From Actinoplanes cyaneus (GTDB lineage: Bacteria; Actinomycetota; Actinomycetes; Mycobacteriales; Micromonosporaceae), in assembly GCF_016862095.1 (NCBI RefSeq), contig NZ_BOMH01000006.1, positions 51,692-115,691 of the forward strand: 64,000 nt of DNA. The letters are read 5' to 3'. Both the position numbers and the translations under genes were made by a program. The stretch's first letter is position 1; each line of letters begins with the position of its first letter. Below, piece by piece: positions 34,547 through 43,867 of the stretch. A model generated the notes under the pieces. The model had not been told where the DNA came from. It did no database searches and saw only the letters and a list, made by a program, of their open reading frames with translations.

Positions 34547-34620
34547 AGCGCCCGCTCACCCGATCGATCGCTGTCGGAGCGCCCGCTCACCTGACCGGTC
34601 GCTGCCGGAGCGCCCGCCGC
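34547..34620. repeat. 31-bp tandem repeat, about 2.4 copies
   Basis: AGCGCCCGCTCACC recurs at 34547, 34578 and (truncated) 34609, with ACCGGTCGCTGCCGG-like fillers. It lies between YggT and the following terminator. Confidence 0.75.
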
Positions 34621-34653
34621 TGACACGGCACGCCCGTCTGACCGGTAATCGGC

Positions 34654-34687
34654 AAAGGGCCGCGCACCCCGGGGTGCGCGGCCCTTT
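34654..34687. terminator. Perfect 34-bp palindromic terminator
   Basis: AAAGGGCCGCGCACCCC immediately followed by its exact reverse complement, ending in CCCTTT. It lies 150 bases after YggT and only 19 bases before the ATG of the next gene, so it would end YggT transcripts and could act on the leader of the SnoaL-like gene if transcription starts upstream. Confidence 0.85.
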
Positions 34688-34706
34688 CGTGCATAGAGTG
34701 GGCCGG

Positions 34707-35114
34707 ATGACGGATTCGCACGCCGACATCTACGGACGGTATCTCCACGCCGGCGCGATCAGCCGGGATCCGGATGCGTTCGCCGAGCTGTTCACCGAGG
34801 ACGGGGTCTACGAGGCGCCACTGCTCCCCGAGGACGGTCCGCTGCCGAGACGGCTGACCGGCCGGGCCGCGATCCGGGGCGGCATCGGCGCGTTCCAGCA
34901 GGGCGAGCCGGGCGAGGTGGACCCGAGCCGCAGTGGTTTCGTGCTGCACGGGACCGCCGACCCGGACGTGTTCATCGCGGAGACGGACGCGGTCGTCGGC
35001 GGGGCCGCGATCGCGCTGGTGCAGATCTTCCGCCTGCGCGAGGGCCGGATCGCAAGCCTCCGCGACTACTTCACGCCCGCGCTGATGGACGGCACAGCAA
35101 CGCCGCACCGATGA
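34707..35114 (+). CDS. SnoaL-like / NTF2-fold protein
   Basis: 135 aa from ATG 34707 (MTDSHADIYGRY). NTF2-like pattern: an N-terminal helix (IYGRYLHAGAISRDPDAFAELFTEDGVYEAP), then TGRAAIRGGIGAF, then a C-terminal IALVQIFRLREGRIASLRDYF. This fold includes small enzymes (SnoaL-type cyclases, ketosteroid isomerases) and non-catalytic proteins. No partner gene points to a reaction. A strong terminator-like palindrome lies just upstream and a tandem-repeat block just downstream. Confidence 0.82.
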   Translation: MTDSHADIYGRYLHAGAISRDPDAFAELFTEDGVYEAPLLPEDGPLPRRLTGRAAIRGGIGAFQQGEPGEVDPSRSGFVLHGTADPDVFIAETDAVVGGAAIALVQIFRLREGRIASLRDYFTPALMDGTATPHR

Positions 35115-35280
35115 ATGTCAGAGCAACGCCGCGCTCATGGACGTCAGGCCAACGGCGCGCTCACTGACGCCAGAGCAGCGCCGCCCACGCAAAAGCGCAG
35201 AGCAGCGCCGCGCTCACGGACGCCCATAACAGCGCCGCCCACGCGGACGCCCAGAGCAGGGTGGGCTGGCGGACGTCAGA
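35115..35280. repeat. 26/27-bp tandem repeat array, about 6.3 units
   Basis: Units starting at about 35115, 35141, 35167, 35193, 35220, 35247 and 35273 share the pattern ACGyCAGAGCAGCGCCGC followed by GCTCACGG or CCACGCGG. The array fills almost the whole space between the SnoaL-like stop and the lipoprotein stop, and its last unit overlaps that stop. The copies are adjacent with no spacers, so it is not CRISPR. Confidence 0.9.
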
Positions 35281-35929
35281 GCAGGGCTGTGACCGAGTCG
35301 GCCACGGCGGCGTCCGCCGGAGTGGTCACCTCGCAGAAGCGCCACTTCTTGTCCGTCCCCCGGAACAGCGAGATCCGGACCGTGGTCGACTTCAACGCCG
35401 GCAGATAGGACAGAACCGTCGTGTCCTCGCCGGCGGTGCGCATGGTCACCGCCTCGGCCGGCCGGCTCGCCCGGATGGTCACCACGGCCTGGTCGCCGAG
35501 CGGCGCCGTGCTCGCCGACAGTGCCGGTGACGGCCACTGGACGGCGGTCACGGTCGGCAGGACGGTGGTGAGGCGGGCGCCCTGGTCCACCAGGGACCTG
35601 GTCTGGCGGATCAGGTCTTTGCTGGCCGCGCATCCGGGCGCCGCGACGTTGGCGACCCGGTCCGGGTCGGGGTTCGCGAGCAGCCACTGTCCGTACTTGA
35701 TCAGTGAGGCGACCACCGTGGGCAGGGTGCTCCCGGTGTTCGCCAGCGTCGGCGGGGAGGTGTCGGCCGGCGGGGCTGTCTGCACGAACGTGCTGGTCGG
35801 CCCGGGTGTCGCGGTCGACGTCGGCGCAGGCGTGACGGTCGTCGACGTGAGCGCGGCACATCCGGTGAGCGCGCACGCCGAGGCGAGCGCGGTGGTGAGT
35901 CGCAGGGCACGACGGGGGGTCGGCTGCAT
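35276..35929 (-). CDS. Putative lipoprotein
   Basis: 217 aa. Signal peptide with lipobox LTGC (ALRLTTALASACALTGCAAL), then a Thr/Pro/Ser-rich linker to about residue 60. A folded domain follows (TVVASLIKYGQWLLANPDPDRVANVAAPGC, VRISLFRGTDKKWRFCEVTTP). A pair of cysteines could form a disulfide. I do not recognise the domain. It would be anchored on the outer face of the membrane. Its stop lies inside a 26-bp tandem repeat array. Confidence 0.8.
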   Translation of the reverse strand: MQPTPRRALRLTTALASACALTGCAALTSTTVTPAPTSTATPGPTSTFVQTAPPADTSPPTLANTGSTLPTVVASLIKYGQWLLANPDPDRVANVAAPGCAASKDLIRQTRSLVDQGARLTTVLPTVTAVQWPSPALSASTAPLGDQAVVTIRASRPAEAVTMRTAGEDTTVLSYLPALKSTTVRISLFRGTDKKWRFCEVTTPADAAVADSVTALL

Positions 35930-36025
35930 GGGGGTTCCCTCCGGTACGACGTTTCGCGAAGAGTCCGTCGGTTCCGGAGGGTCCCGCTTGAGGAATCGGC
36001 GCCGTGAGAATCCGGCCGTAACCGG

Positions 36026-36292
36026 TCAGCCGTTCCGGGCCGCCGCCACGCCGCCCGCGGTGAGCCGGTAGTACTTCCGGGCCGGCCGCCCGGCCACCGC
36101 CGGATCGAGTTGCTCCCAGCGGGCCTCGATCCACCCGGCGCGTTCGAGCCGCGTCAGGATCGGGTAGAGGGTGCCGCTCGGATACCCACTGACCCTCATG
36201 AGGTCGAGCCCGTACCGGTCGGCGGCCGGATCCTCGAGGAACACGGCCAGCACCCGGCTCACCGCGGGAGTGGCCCGGACCGACTCGACCAT
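36026..36292 (-). CDS. PadR-family regulator, short form
   Basis: 88 aa from ATG 36292. Winged helix with PadR signature: AVFLEDPAADRYGLDLMRVSGYPSGTLYPILTRLERAGWI, then RPARKYYRLTAGG. It lacks the C-terminal dimerisation helix beyond a short AAARNG end, like the PadR-s2 type. It lies downstream of the acetylxylan-esterase-like gene on the same strand with a 59-base gap, and the adjacent DNA has no clear operator. Target unknown. Confidence 0.85.
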   Translation of the reverse strand: MVESVRATPAVSRVLAVFLEDPAADRYGLDLMRVSGYPSGTLYPILTRLERAGWIEARWEQLDPAVAGRPARKYYRLTAGGVAAARNG

Positions 36293-36351
36293 GCGCTCAC
36301 CGTAATGAGATTCACCACCGAGGGTCAAAGGCCGTTTCCCGTACGGCCGGA

Positions 36352-37326
36352 TCAGCGCACGTGGGCAGCGGCGAACTCCAGTGCCTTGACGTCGAAGAAG
36401 GAGCGGCCGCCGTCGTGGCCGTCCCACTCGTAGACCTCGATGTCCTTGGGGCCGGTCACCTCGTTGAACGCCGCGAAGACTCCCGACGGCGGGCAGACCG
36501 CGTCCATCAGCGCCGTGGAGAACAGCGCCGGGGCGGTGATGCGGCGGGCCAGGTTCACCACGTCGAAGTGGTCGAGCGTGGCGAACGTCCGCGCGGCCCG
36601 CTCCGGGTTGGCGCGCAGGAACTGGACGATCTCCTGGAACGGGAAGCTGTCCGAGATGGTGACGGCGCGCCGGATGTCGCAGAGGAACGGGACGCCCGCG
36701 ACCACGGCGGTCACCCTGTCCGGGACCAGCCCGGCGGCCGCGATCGACAGCGCTCCACCCTGACTCTTCCCGGTCGTCACCAGCCGGGACGCGTCGACGC
36801 CGGGCAGCTCCGCGGCGGTTTCGACGGCACGGGCGGCGTCGGTGAACAGCCGGCGGTAGTAGTGCGTCTCCGGAGAGCGCACGCCGCGGGTCATCTGGCC
36901 GGGCGTGGACGGGCCGGCGCCGTCGACGTCCTGGTCGGGGGTGTCGCCGCCGCGCCAGCCGCCGCCCTGGCCGCGCGTGTCCATAACCAGGTGCGCGTAG
37001 CCGGCCGCGCTCCAGAGCAGCCAGTCGACCGGCAGACCGCGGCCACCGCCGTACCCGATGAACTCGACAGCGATCGGCAGCGGGCCCGAAGCGCCGGCCG
37101 GGACGTTGAGCCACGCCTTGACCGGCTGGCCGGCGAAGCCGGTGAAGGTCACGTCGTAGCTGATGACGCCGCGCAACGGGGTCCGCTCCTCGACGAGGTC
37201 GACGGGTTTGGCGGCGGCGCGCGCCTCGTCGAGCGTGCGGGTCCAGAAGTCGCCGAAGCCGTCCGGCTCGGGGTTGCTCGTCCGGTACGTCCGCAGGTCC
37301 GGGAGCGGGAGATCAAAAAGCGCCAT
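36352..37326 (-). CDS. Acetylxylan esterase family (CE7) hydrolase
   Basis: 324 aa from ATG (MALFDLPLPDLRTY). Family hallmarks: the N-terminal PDGFGDFWTRTLDEA, then VEFIGYGGGRGLP, the nucleophile elbow TTGKSQGGALSIAAA (Ser), DAVCPPSGVFAAFN (Asp) and WDGHDGG (His). CE7 enzymes deacetylate xylo-oligosaccharides and cephalosporin C, and act in the cytoplasm, consistent with the lack of a signal peptide. A secreted GH10 xylanase is encoded at 58.7-60.1 kb. Confidence 0.92.
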   Translation of the reverse strand: MALFDLPLPDLRTYRTSNPEPDGFGDFWTRTLDEARAAAKPVDLVEERTPLRGVISYDVTFTGFAGQPVKAWLNVPAGASGPLPIAVEFIGYGGGRGLPVDWLLWSAAGYAHLVMDTRGQGGGWRGGDTPDQDVDGAGPSTPGQMTRGVRSPETHYYRRLFTDAARAVETAAELPGVDASRLVTTGKSQGGALSIAAAGLVPDRVTAVVAGVPFLCDIRRAVTISDSFPFQEIVQFLRANPERAARTFATLDHFDVVNLARRITAPALFSTALMDAVCPPSGVFAAFNEVTGPKDIEVYEWDGHDGGRSFFDVKALEFAAAHVR

Positions 37327-37376
37327 ACCCGACACGCTAAGGGGGAAAGCTTGCGGAAACCACAGCGGCGTGGACG

Positions 37377-39578
37377 ATGGTCGCCATGCCCGGCGCGCCA
37401 CAGACCTCCCGCCCGGCGCCGCACGTTCTGGAAGCGGTGCTGGAGCGGCTGACCTACCAGAACGAGGAGACGGGCTACACGGTGGCCCGGGTGGCGACCG
37501 CCAAGTCCGGCTCCGATCTGCTCACCGTGGTGGGCGCCCTGCTCGGCGCGCAGCCCGGAGAGAGCCTGCGGCTGTCCGGCTGGTGGAGCTCACATCCGCA
37601 GTACGGGCGGCAGTTCGAGGTCGTCTCGTACACCACGGTGCTGCCGGCGACCGTGCAGGGCATTCGCCGGTACCTCGGGTCCGGCCTGGTCAAGGGCATC
37701 GGGCCGGTCTTCGCCGAACGCATCGTGGACCACTTCGGCCTGGAGACGCTGGACATCATCGAGGAGTCGCCGGGCCGGCTGATCGAGGTCACCGGCCTCG
37801 GCCCGAAACGCACTGCGAAGATCACCGCCGCGTGGGCCGAGCAGAAGGCGATCAAGGAGGTGATGCTGTTCCTGCAGGGGGTGGGTGTCTCCACGTCGAT
37901 CGCGGTGCGGATCTACAAGAAGTACGGTGACGCGTCCATCTCGGTCGTCAAGAACAGTCCGTACAAGCTGGCGTCGGACGTGTGGGGCATCGGGTTCAAG
38001 ACCGCGGACACGATCGCGCAGGCGGTCGGGATCCCGCACGACAGCCCCGAGCGGGTGAAAGCGGGCCTGCAGTACACATTGTCCCAGGCGACCGACAACG
38101 GTCACTGCTTCCTGCCGGTCGACGAGTTGACGGAGGACGCCGCGAAGATCCTCGACGTGCCGGCCGGGCTGATCCCGGCGTGTCTGGCGGAACTCGTCGA
38201 GGAGGAGGGCGTGGTCCGCGAGGGGGACGACGTCTACCTGGTGCCGTTCCATCGCGCGGAGATCTCGCTGGCCAACACACTGGTCAGCCTGTTGCGCGAG
38301 AAGTCGGACCGGATGCCGCACTTCCACGGCGTGGACTGGGCGAAAGCGCTCGACTGGCTGCACAAGCGCACCGGCTCCACGCTCGCCCCCGAGCAGGAGG
38401 AGGCGGTCAAACTCGCGCTGACGTCGAAGGTCGCGGTCCTCACCGGCGGCCCCGGCTGCGGGAAGAGCTTCACCGTCCGCTCGATCGTCGAGCTCGCCGC
38501 CGCGAAACGCGCCAAGATCCAGCTGGTCGCGCCGACCGGCCGCGCCGCGAAACGCCTCGCCGAGCTCACCGGTCACCCCGCCGCGACCGTCCACCGGCTG
38601 CTCAAGCTCCAGCCCGGCGGCGACGCCAGTTACGACCGTGACAACCCGCTCGACGCGGACCTGCTGGTCGTCGACGAGTCCTCCATGCTCGACCTGATCC
38701 TGGCGAACAAGCTGGTCAAGGCGATCCCGCCGGGCGCGCACCTGCTCCTGGTCGGTGACGTCGACCAGCTCCCGTCGGTCGGCGCCGGCGAGGTGCTGCG
38801 CGACCTGCTCGCCGCGGACGTCATCCCGCGGGTCCGGCTCACCCAGATCTTCCGGCAGGCGGCGGAGAGCGGCGTCGTCACCAACGCGCACCGGATCAAC
38901 CAGGGCCGGCCGCCGCTGCTCGACGGCATGAAGGACTTCTTCCTGTTCCCGTGCGACGACACCGAGGCGACCGCCGGGCTCACCGTCGACGTCGCGTGCA
39001 CCCGGATCGCCCGCAAGTTCGGTCTCGACCCGCGCCGCGACGTGCAGATCCTCACCCCGATGCACCGCGGCCCGGCCGGCGCCGGAGCGCTCAACACGCT
39101 GCTGCAGCAGGAGCTCACGCCGGCCCGCGAGGGCCTGCCGGAACGCCGGGCCGGCGGGCGGGTGTTCCGCGTCGGCGACAAGGTCACCCAGATCCGCAAC
39201 AACTACGACAAGGGTGCGGCGGGCGTCTTCAACGGCACTGTCGGCGTCGTCACCGGGCTGTCGCCCGAGGAGCAGACCCTGACGGTACGGACGGACGAGG
39301 ACGAGCTGATCGAGTACGACTTCGACGAGCTGGACGAGCTGGCGCACGCGTACGCGATCACCATCCACCGGTCGCAGGGCTCGGAGTACCCGGCCGTCGT
39401 CATCCCGCTCACCACGAGCGCGTGGATGATGCTCCAGCGCAACCTGCTCTACACCGCGATCACCCGCGCGAAGAGACTGGTGGTGCTGGTCGGCTCCCGC
39501 AGGGCGCTCGCCGCCGCGGTCCGCACGGTCGGCGCCGGCCGCCGGCACACCGCCCTCACCGAGCGCCTCGGCGGCTGA
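37377..39578 (+). CDS. recD2: RecD2-type ATP-dependent DNA helicase
   Basis: 733 aa; ATG 37377 with another in frame at 37386. It has the RecD2 order: an N-terminal OB-like domain, then a helix-hairpin-helix region (GIGPVFAERIVDHFG and VTGLGPKRTAKI), then SF1B helicase motifs: Walker A GGPGCGKSFT, Walker B LLVVDESSMLD, GDVDQLPSVGAGEVL, RLTQIFRQ and YAITIHRSQGSEYP with the terminal TAITRAKRLVVLV. A 5'-3' helicase not part of a RecBCD complex. Its stop codon lies inside the left arm of a shared terminator. Confidence 0.95.
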   Translation: MVAMPGAPQTSRPAPHVLEAVLERLTYQNEETGYTVARVATAKSGSDLLTVVGALLGAQPGESLRLSGWWSSHPQYGRQFEVVSYTTVLPATVQGIRRYLGSGLVKGIGPVFAERIVDHFGLETLDIIEESPGRLIEVTGLGPKRTAKITAAWAEQKAIKEVMLFLQGVGVSTSIAVRIYKKYGDASISVVKNSPYKLASDVWGIGFKTADTIAQAVGIPHDSPERVKAGLQYTLSQATDNGHCFLPVDELTEDAAKILDVPAGLIPACLAELVEEEGVVREGDDVYLVPFHRAEISLANTLVSLLREKSDRMPHFHGVDWAKALDWLHKRTGSTLAPEQEEAVKLALTSKVAVLTGGPGCGKSFTVRSIVELAAAKRAKIQLVAPTGRAAKRLAELTGHPAATVHRLLKLQPGGDASYDRDNPLDADLLVVDESSMLDLILANKLVKAIPPGAHLLLVGDVDQLPSVGAGEVLRDLLAADVIPRVRLTQIFRQAAESGVVTNAHRINQGRPPLLDGMKDFFLFPCDDTEATAGLTVDVACTRIARKFGLDPRRDVQILTPMHRGPAGAGALNTLLQQELTPAREGLPERRAGGRVFRVGDKVTQIRNNYDKGAAGVFNGTVGVVTGLSPEEQTLTVRTDEDELIEYDFDELDELAHAYAITIHRSQGSEYPAVVIPLTTSAWMMLQRNLLYTAITRAKRLVVLVGSRRALAAAVRTVGAGRRHTALTERLGG

Positions 39579-39633
39579 GGCGTGTTTCGGAATCCGGCCG
39601 AGGGCGAGGGCGAATTCCGAGACACGCCTCAGC
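39574..39633. terminator. Bidirectional terminator shared by recD2 and the caspase/STAND gene
   Basis: 20-bp arms (GCTGAGGCGTGTTTCGGAAT at 39574-39593 and its near-exact complement at 39614-39633, one mismatch), loop of 20. Each arm contains the stop codon of one of the two convergent genes. Confidence 0.8.
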
Positions 39634-42600
39634 ACGGATTGTCTTGGGGAGCGCCCTCGGGGAGAGCGGCCCGTTCCGTCTCGGTGAAACCGGCCCCGAA
39701 GGCCCGGCAGAGCTGATCGCGCCAGGCCGCCGCGGTGAGCGCGACCTCGGTCGGCATGACCCGGTCGCCGCGGAGCGCCAGCGTGCTGGTGACGGCGGCC
39801 TCGTTCGGCCCGGTCTCCTCGTCGGTGAGCCGCAACGCGCCGCTCGACGTGCCCCGCTCCAGGTCCCAGAACTCGACGCGGCGTCCACCGTCGACGTCGG
39901 TGAACGTCACGACGTAGGCGCCGTCCTCCTCCGGCGTGATACCGAGCGGCGACCATGCGTCCGGCGCGGTGACCGGCGATCCGACCGGTCGGCCGGTGGC
40001 GACGTCCCAGACCTGGATGGTCTTGTCGGCCTCGAGGTGGATCAGCCGGTCACCGGTCGCGTCGAAGAGCATGCCACCCGTGTCAGCCGTCATCGGAAGC
40101 GTCGACAGCAAGGTCCTCGTGCGGTAGTTCCACAGTTGTGGCCGCTCCGTGTTGGTGTAGATCAGGACCTCGCCCGGATGACCGATGCGGAGCAGGACGT
40201 GCGGGTCGGACCGATACTTGCTGAGCAGCGCCTCGCCGGCCGGCACGGTCAGTTCCGACTCGGTCCGGCCGGAGCCGCGATCCCAGACCGTCACCCGGTT
40301 GCCGACGGCGACAGCCAGCAATCCGCCCTCGTCCCGATCCAGGATGTCCCACTCGTATCGCGCCCCTTGCTCCGCCGGGGCCCGGAAGACGCCGGCGGTG
40401 CGCAGGCCGGGCACCGAGTACTCGGTGAACACCCGGGCGCCGTCCTGCCACACCGAGGTCCACGGGATTCCGATGTTGCCGAAGCTCACCCCGGCCGGCG
40501 CGCCGAGGTGGGCGACGGACCGGCCGGTGCCCGGAGACGTCACCTCCAGCCGGTCGTAGTAGTGCGTCAGGACGTGCTCGCCGTCCTCGGTACGGCTGTT
40601 GCTGCCGGGCATGGCCAGCGGATCCCGGGCGATTGGGCGCAGCCGCAGGACGGCCGTGCCGATCCCCAGCAGAGCCATCGGCGGGCCGCCGGCCACGTCA
40701 ATGACCGTGAGCCTGGTCAGATCGCCGGCCGACTCGTCCCGGGCGGAGCGGTACGGCAGCACGAAATCGTAGGACTCGCCGGTCACCAGCGACGTGATCC
40801 GCCGGATCGTGGCGGCGTCCTCCCGGACCGAGGTCACCTCGGGCAGAAGGTGGTTGCCGTCCGGTGTGGCCTCGGTGCCACAGTCGGGCTGCCGCGCCGC
40901 GACCCGCTCGTTGGGCTTTCCGGTGGCGGCCCGCACCACGCTGACCGTGGCCGGTGCCCCGTCCTGCGTGTTCTCGTCGACGCACCGGTGGACCCATCGC
41001 CCACCGCCACCGGGTGTCGCACCGGCCGGAAACCGCCGGACCGACCGCCCGCTGGTCAGCGACCTGACCTCCAGATGGTCGCTGCCCGAGACCGCGCGAT
41101 TCACCAGGATCGTCGACGGGTCGTCGGTGAAGCCGATCCCCGAGATCGCGCCGTCGCCGAGAACCCGGGACGGCAACGGCATCCAGGTGAGGCCGGGAAG
41201 GCTCCACATCAGGGCTCCGGCGCCGTCCTCTCCGGCCACCAGCAGCCTCGCGCCGTCCCAGCTGAACGCCCAGGACTGCTTGTCGACGGCGGTGATCGGC
41301 CGGCTGCCCGGCAGCGACAGCGGCCTCCGCCGCCCCGCGACGTCCCAGAGGGACAGCGCCGTGCCGTTGCCGCCGGTGATCACCCACCGACCGTCGGGGC
41401 TCGGCATGGCACGGTTGTGCGAGGTGGGCAGCAGCCAGGTCGACGCCCGGCCGACGGTCAGGCCGGTCACCACGGTGAAGGTGCTGCCCGTGGCCGCCAC
41501 CAGCACCATGTCACCGTTCTCGGACGCACTGAGACTCTTGATCGGCCCGGTCGCCGTGACACCGTCGAACACGTGCTCCACCGACCGCATCGCCATGTAG
41601 CGATTCGCCAGGGCGGCCCGCGCCGATGGGTGGGACGGCTCCAGGCGCCAGGCCGCGAGCGCCAGCCGGGTGGCGAAGGCCGGATCACCAGCCGCGGCCG
41701 CCTCGGAGGCAACCGCCAGATTGCCGGCGTTGGCCGTTCTCAGCTGCTTGTCGAGACGGTCACCGCGGTTGACCGCGAGCACCGCTGTCGTCGTCGCCAG
41801 GACCGTGAGCAGCACCAGCGCGGCCGCCGTGATCCGGCGGGTCCAGGCGGTACGCCGTTGCTGGCGTACCGAGGCGGCCAGGAACTCCCGTGCGTCGTCG
41901 CCGAGCCGGCCGGCCGTGTCCGGGTCGATCCGGGACCGGGCCTCGGCGAGACGCCCGGCCCGGTAGAGGTGGGCCCGATCGCCGGCCGCCGCACGCCAGC
42001 CGGCCGCGGCGAGTTCCAGTTCCTGGGCCACGAGCAGGCCGGCGCGGCTGTCGCCGACCCAGTCCCGCAGCAGCGGCCACTCGCGGATCAACGCCTCGTG
42101 GGCCAACTCGACGGAGTTCTCGTCCACCGTGACGAGCCGGTGATCGGCGAGCTTGCCGAGCGCGGCCTCGGCGTCGGCGCCGCTCACCGCGGCACGCTGG
42201 ATTCGGCCCCGGGTGTCCGGCCGGCCGGCCGCGCCCACTCGGACCAGGCTGATCAGCAGACGGCGGGCCGCCGCCTTCTCCGGCGCGGTGAGGGCGGCGA
42301 ACGCCGCGTCAGCGGTCTGCTGCACCGCCTGCCGCACCCCGCCGGTGGCCTGGTAGCCGGCCAGCGTGAGGGTGCGTCCGGAACGACGGTGCCAGGTGCT
42401 CAGCAAGGCCTGTGAGATGAGGGGCAGGGAGCCGGGGCCACTGCCGGCCGTGTCATCGGCGCCCAGGTCGGCCCCGGCGTCGATGAGAAGCCTCTCGATC
42501 AGCCCGGGTTCCAGACGGAACCGGCTGCGCCGTGCCGGTTCCAGGACGGCGGTTCGCAACTCACCGGTGGTCATCGGCCCCACCACGACATTCCGCTCCT

Positions 42601-43867
42601 GGAAGGCGGAGACCAGCTCGGGAAATCCGGCGCAGGGCCCGTCGAAGTCCGACCGCAGCCCGAGCACCACGAGCGCCCGCGGACCCCCCGGGCCCGGCCG
42701 GGAGAGGTCGTGCAGTGCGGACACGAACGCGCGCTGACGGGAGGGCGCGATGCCTTGGACGAACAGCTGCTCGAACTGGTCCACCAGAATCAGCAGCGGA
42801 CTCCGGGCGGACGGGCCGGGCCCGCCGGCGAGTGCGGTGTTCAGCGCCTCGACCGGGTCGGTGGTGATCCGGATCCGCACCACATGGGAGTCCGGGACAC
42901 CCGGTTGCACTACCGCTCCGTTGCGGATGGCCGGAACGACGCCGGCCTCGATCAGCGAGGTCTTGCCGTTCCCGGAAGGCCCGCTGACGACGGTGATCCC
43001 ACCCGTGGGCAGGGCGGCGCGCATCTTCCTCAGCACCGCTTCCACCACGGCGTCGCGGCCGGCGAACAACCTCGCGTCCTCGGTGGTGTACGGCTGGAGC
43101 CCCTGGTACGGGCAGCTGTCGTCGCCACCGGCGGGCGGCTCGCCGGGGTCCTCGCCGGTCGGCCTGTCCATCGGATTGCGCCCGAGGACGACCTCGGCCG
43201 TCAGATCCCCGGCCTGCAGGATCGGGACCGGGTACCCCTGCTTCGCCAGACGACCGCGCAAATGCCGGAACAGATGCCGGAGCTGGAGATCACCGGGCTC
43301 CCCGGGGACACCGTCCCGAAGAGCCTCGATGAACGCGCCGCTGAACGTGGTGTGTTCCGCGCCCTGCGGCGCCCAGGCGAGCTCGTCGGCGCCTGCGGCC
43401 GCGAGCAGCACACCGTCCTCGGCCGGCGGCTCGGCCCGGCCGGCGAAGCAGCAGTCCAGGACCAGAATCGCACGGCGTCCGCCCCGGAGCCGCACCGTCT
43501 CCTGGATCTCCCGGACGGGCAGCGCCTGGTACGCGCCGACCGTCGCCGGGTCGACAGCGCCCTGGACGGCCAGGTGCAGCTCGCGTCGCCGGTTCAGGAT
43601 CCCGTGCCCGACGTAGTAGATCAGCAGCACCTCGGTCGCCTCCTCGGCGGCCGCGGCGATGGCCCGCTGGAACTCGTTCGGCGTGGCCGGGTCCTCGACC
43701 GTCCTGATCTGCTCCTCGGCGACCCCGCACGCGTCCCGGAACACGGCCCGCAGGTCTCGCAGCGTCGTCGCGACGGCCGGCACCGACGACGGCCACCCCG
43801 CGCCGTCGTGCCGGCCGGTGCCGAGCAGCACGACGCGGGAACCGAGGGCGTCGAGGCGCGCGCTCAC
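39629..43867 (-). CDS. Caspase-like / STAND NTPase / beta-propeller conflict protein
   Basis: 1412 aa from GTG. Residues about 8-230 are a caspase (C14) protease: catalytic His88 in YYVGHG and Cys140 in LVLDCCFAG. CPYQGLQPYTTEDARLFAGRD (about 252-271) introduces a STAND NTPase of the nSTAND1 type, with Walker A GPSGNGKTS (about 296), Walker B LLILVDQFEQLF (about 358) and the winged-helix end ELAHEALIREWPLLRDWV (about 587). One membrane helix follows at about 680-699. The remainder (about 740-1390) is a WD40-like propeller with repeats such as LIHLEADKTIQVWDVATGR. Inferred logic: the propeller senses, the STAND module oligomerises with ATP, and the caspase kills or cleaves. Overlaps the upstream EACC1 gene by four bases (GTGA). 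Confidence 0.9.
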   Translation of the reverse strand: MSARLDALGSRVVLLGTGRHDGAGWPSSVPAVATTLRDLRAVFRDACGVAEEQIRTVEDPATPNEFQRAIAAAAEEATEVLLIYYVGHGILNRRRELHLAVQGAVDPATVGAYQALPVREIQETVRLRGGRRAILVLDCCFAGRAEPPAEDGVLLAAAGADELAWAPQGAEHTTFSGAFIEALRDGVPGEPGDLQLRHLFRHLRGRLAKQGYPVPILQAGDLTAEVVLGRNPMDRPTGEDPGEPPAGGDDSCPYQGLQPYTTEDARLFAGRDAVVEAVLRKMRAALPTGGITVVSGPSGNGKTSLIEAGVVPAIRNGAVVQPGVPDSHVVRIRITTDPVEALNTALAGGPGPSARSPLLILVDQFEQLFVQGIAPSRQRAFVSALHDLSRPGPGGPRALVVLGLRSDFDGPCAGFPELVSAFQERNVVVGPMTTGELRTAVLEPARRSRFRLEPGLIERLLIDAGADLGADDTAGSGPGSLPLISQALLSTWHRRSGRTLTLAGYQATGGVRQAVQQTADAAFAALTAPEKAAARRLLISLVRVGAAGRPDTRGRIQRAAVSGADAEAALGKLADHRLVTVDENSVELAHEALIREWPLLRDWVGDSRAGLLVAQELELAAAGWRAAAGDRAHLYRAGRLAEARSRIDPDTAGRLGDDAREFLAASVRQQRRTAWTRRITAAALVLLTVLATTTAVLAVNRGDRLDKQLRTANAGNLAVASEAAAAGDPAFATRLALAAWRLEPSHPSARAALANRYMAMRSVEHVFDGVTATGPIKSLSASENGDMVLVAATGSTFTVVTGLTVGRASTWLLPTSHNRAMPSPDGRWVITGGNGTALSLWDVAGRRRPLSLPGSRPITAVDKQSWAFSWDGARLLVAGEDGAGALMWSLPGLTWMPLPSRVLGDGAISGIGFTDDPSTILVNRAVSGSDHLEVRSLTSGRSVRRFPAGATPGGGGRWVHRCVDENTQDGAPATVSVVRAATGKPNERVAARQPDCGTEATPDGNHLLPEVTSVREDAATIRRITSLVTGESYDFVLPYRSARDESAGDLTRLTVIDVAGGPPMALLGIGTAVLRLRPIARDPLAMPGSNSRTEDGEHVLTHYYDRLEVTSPGTGRSVAHLGAPAGVSFGNIGIPWTSVWQDGARVFTEYSVPGLRTAGVFRAPAEQGARYEWDILDRDEGGLLAVAVGNRVTVWDRGSGRTESELTVPAGEALLSKYRSDPHVLLRIGHPGEVLIYTNTERPQLWNYRTRTLLSTLPMTADTGGMLFDATGDRLIHLEADKTIQVWDVATGRPVGSPVTAPDAWSPLGITPEEDGAYVVTFTDVDGGRRVEFWDLERGTSSGALRLTDEETGPNEAAVTSTLALRGDRVMPTEVALTAAAWRDQLCRAFGAGFTETERAALPEGAPQDNPC

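Noticed and set aside
35115..35280. Possible CRISPR array
   Set aside because: The 26/27-bp units abut without spacers, no cas genes are present, and the units differ from each other. It is a simple tandem repeat.
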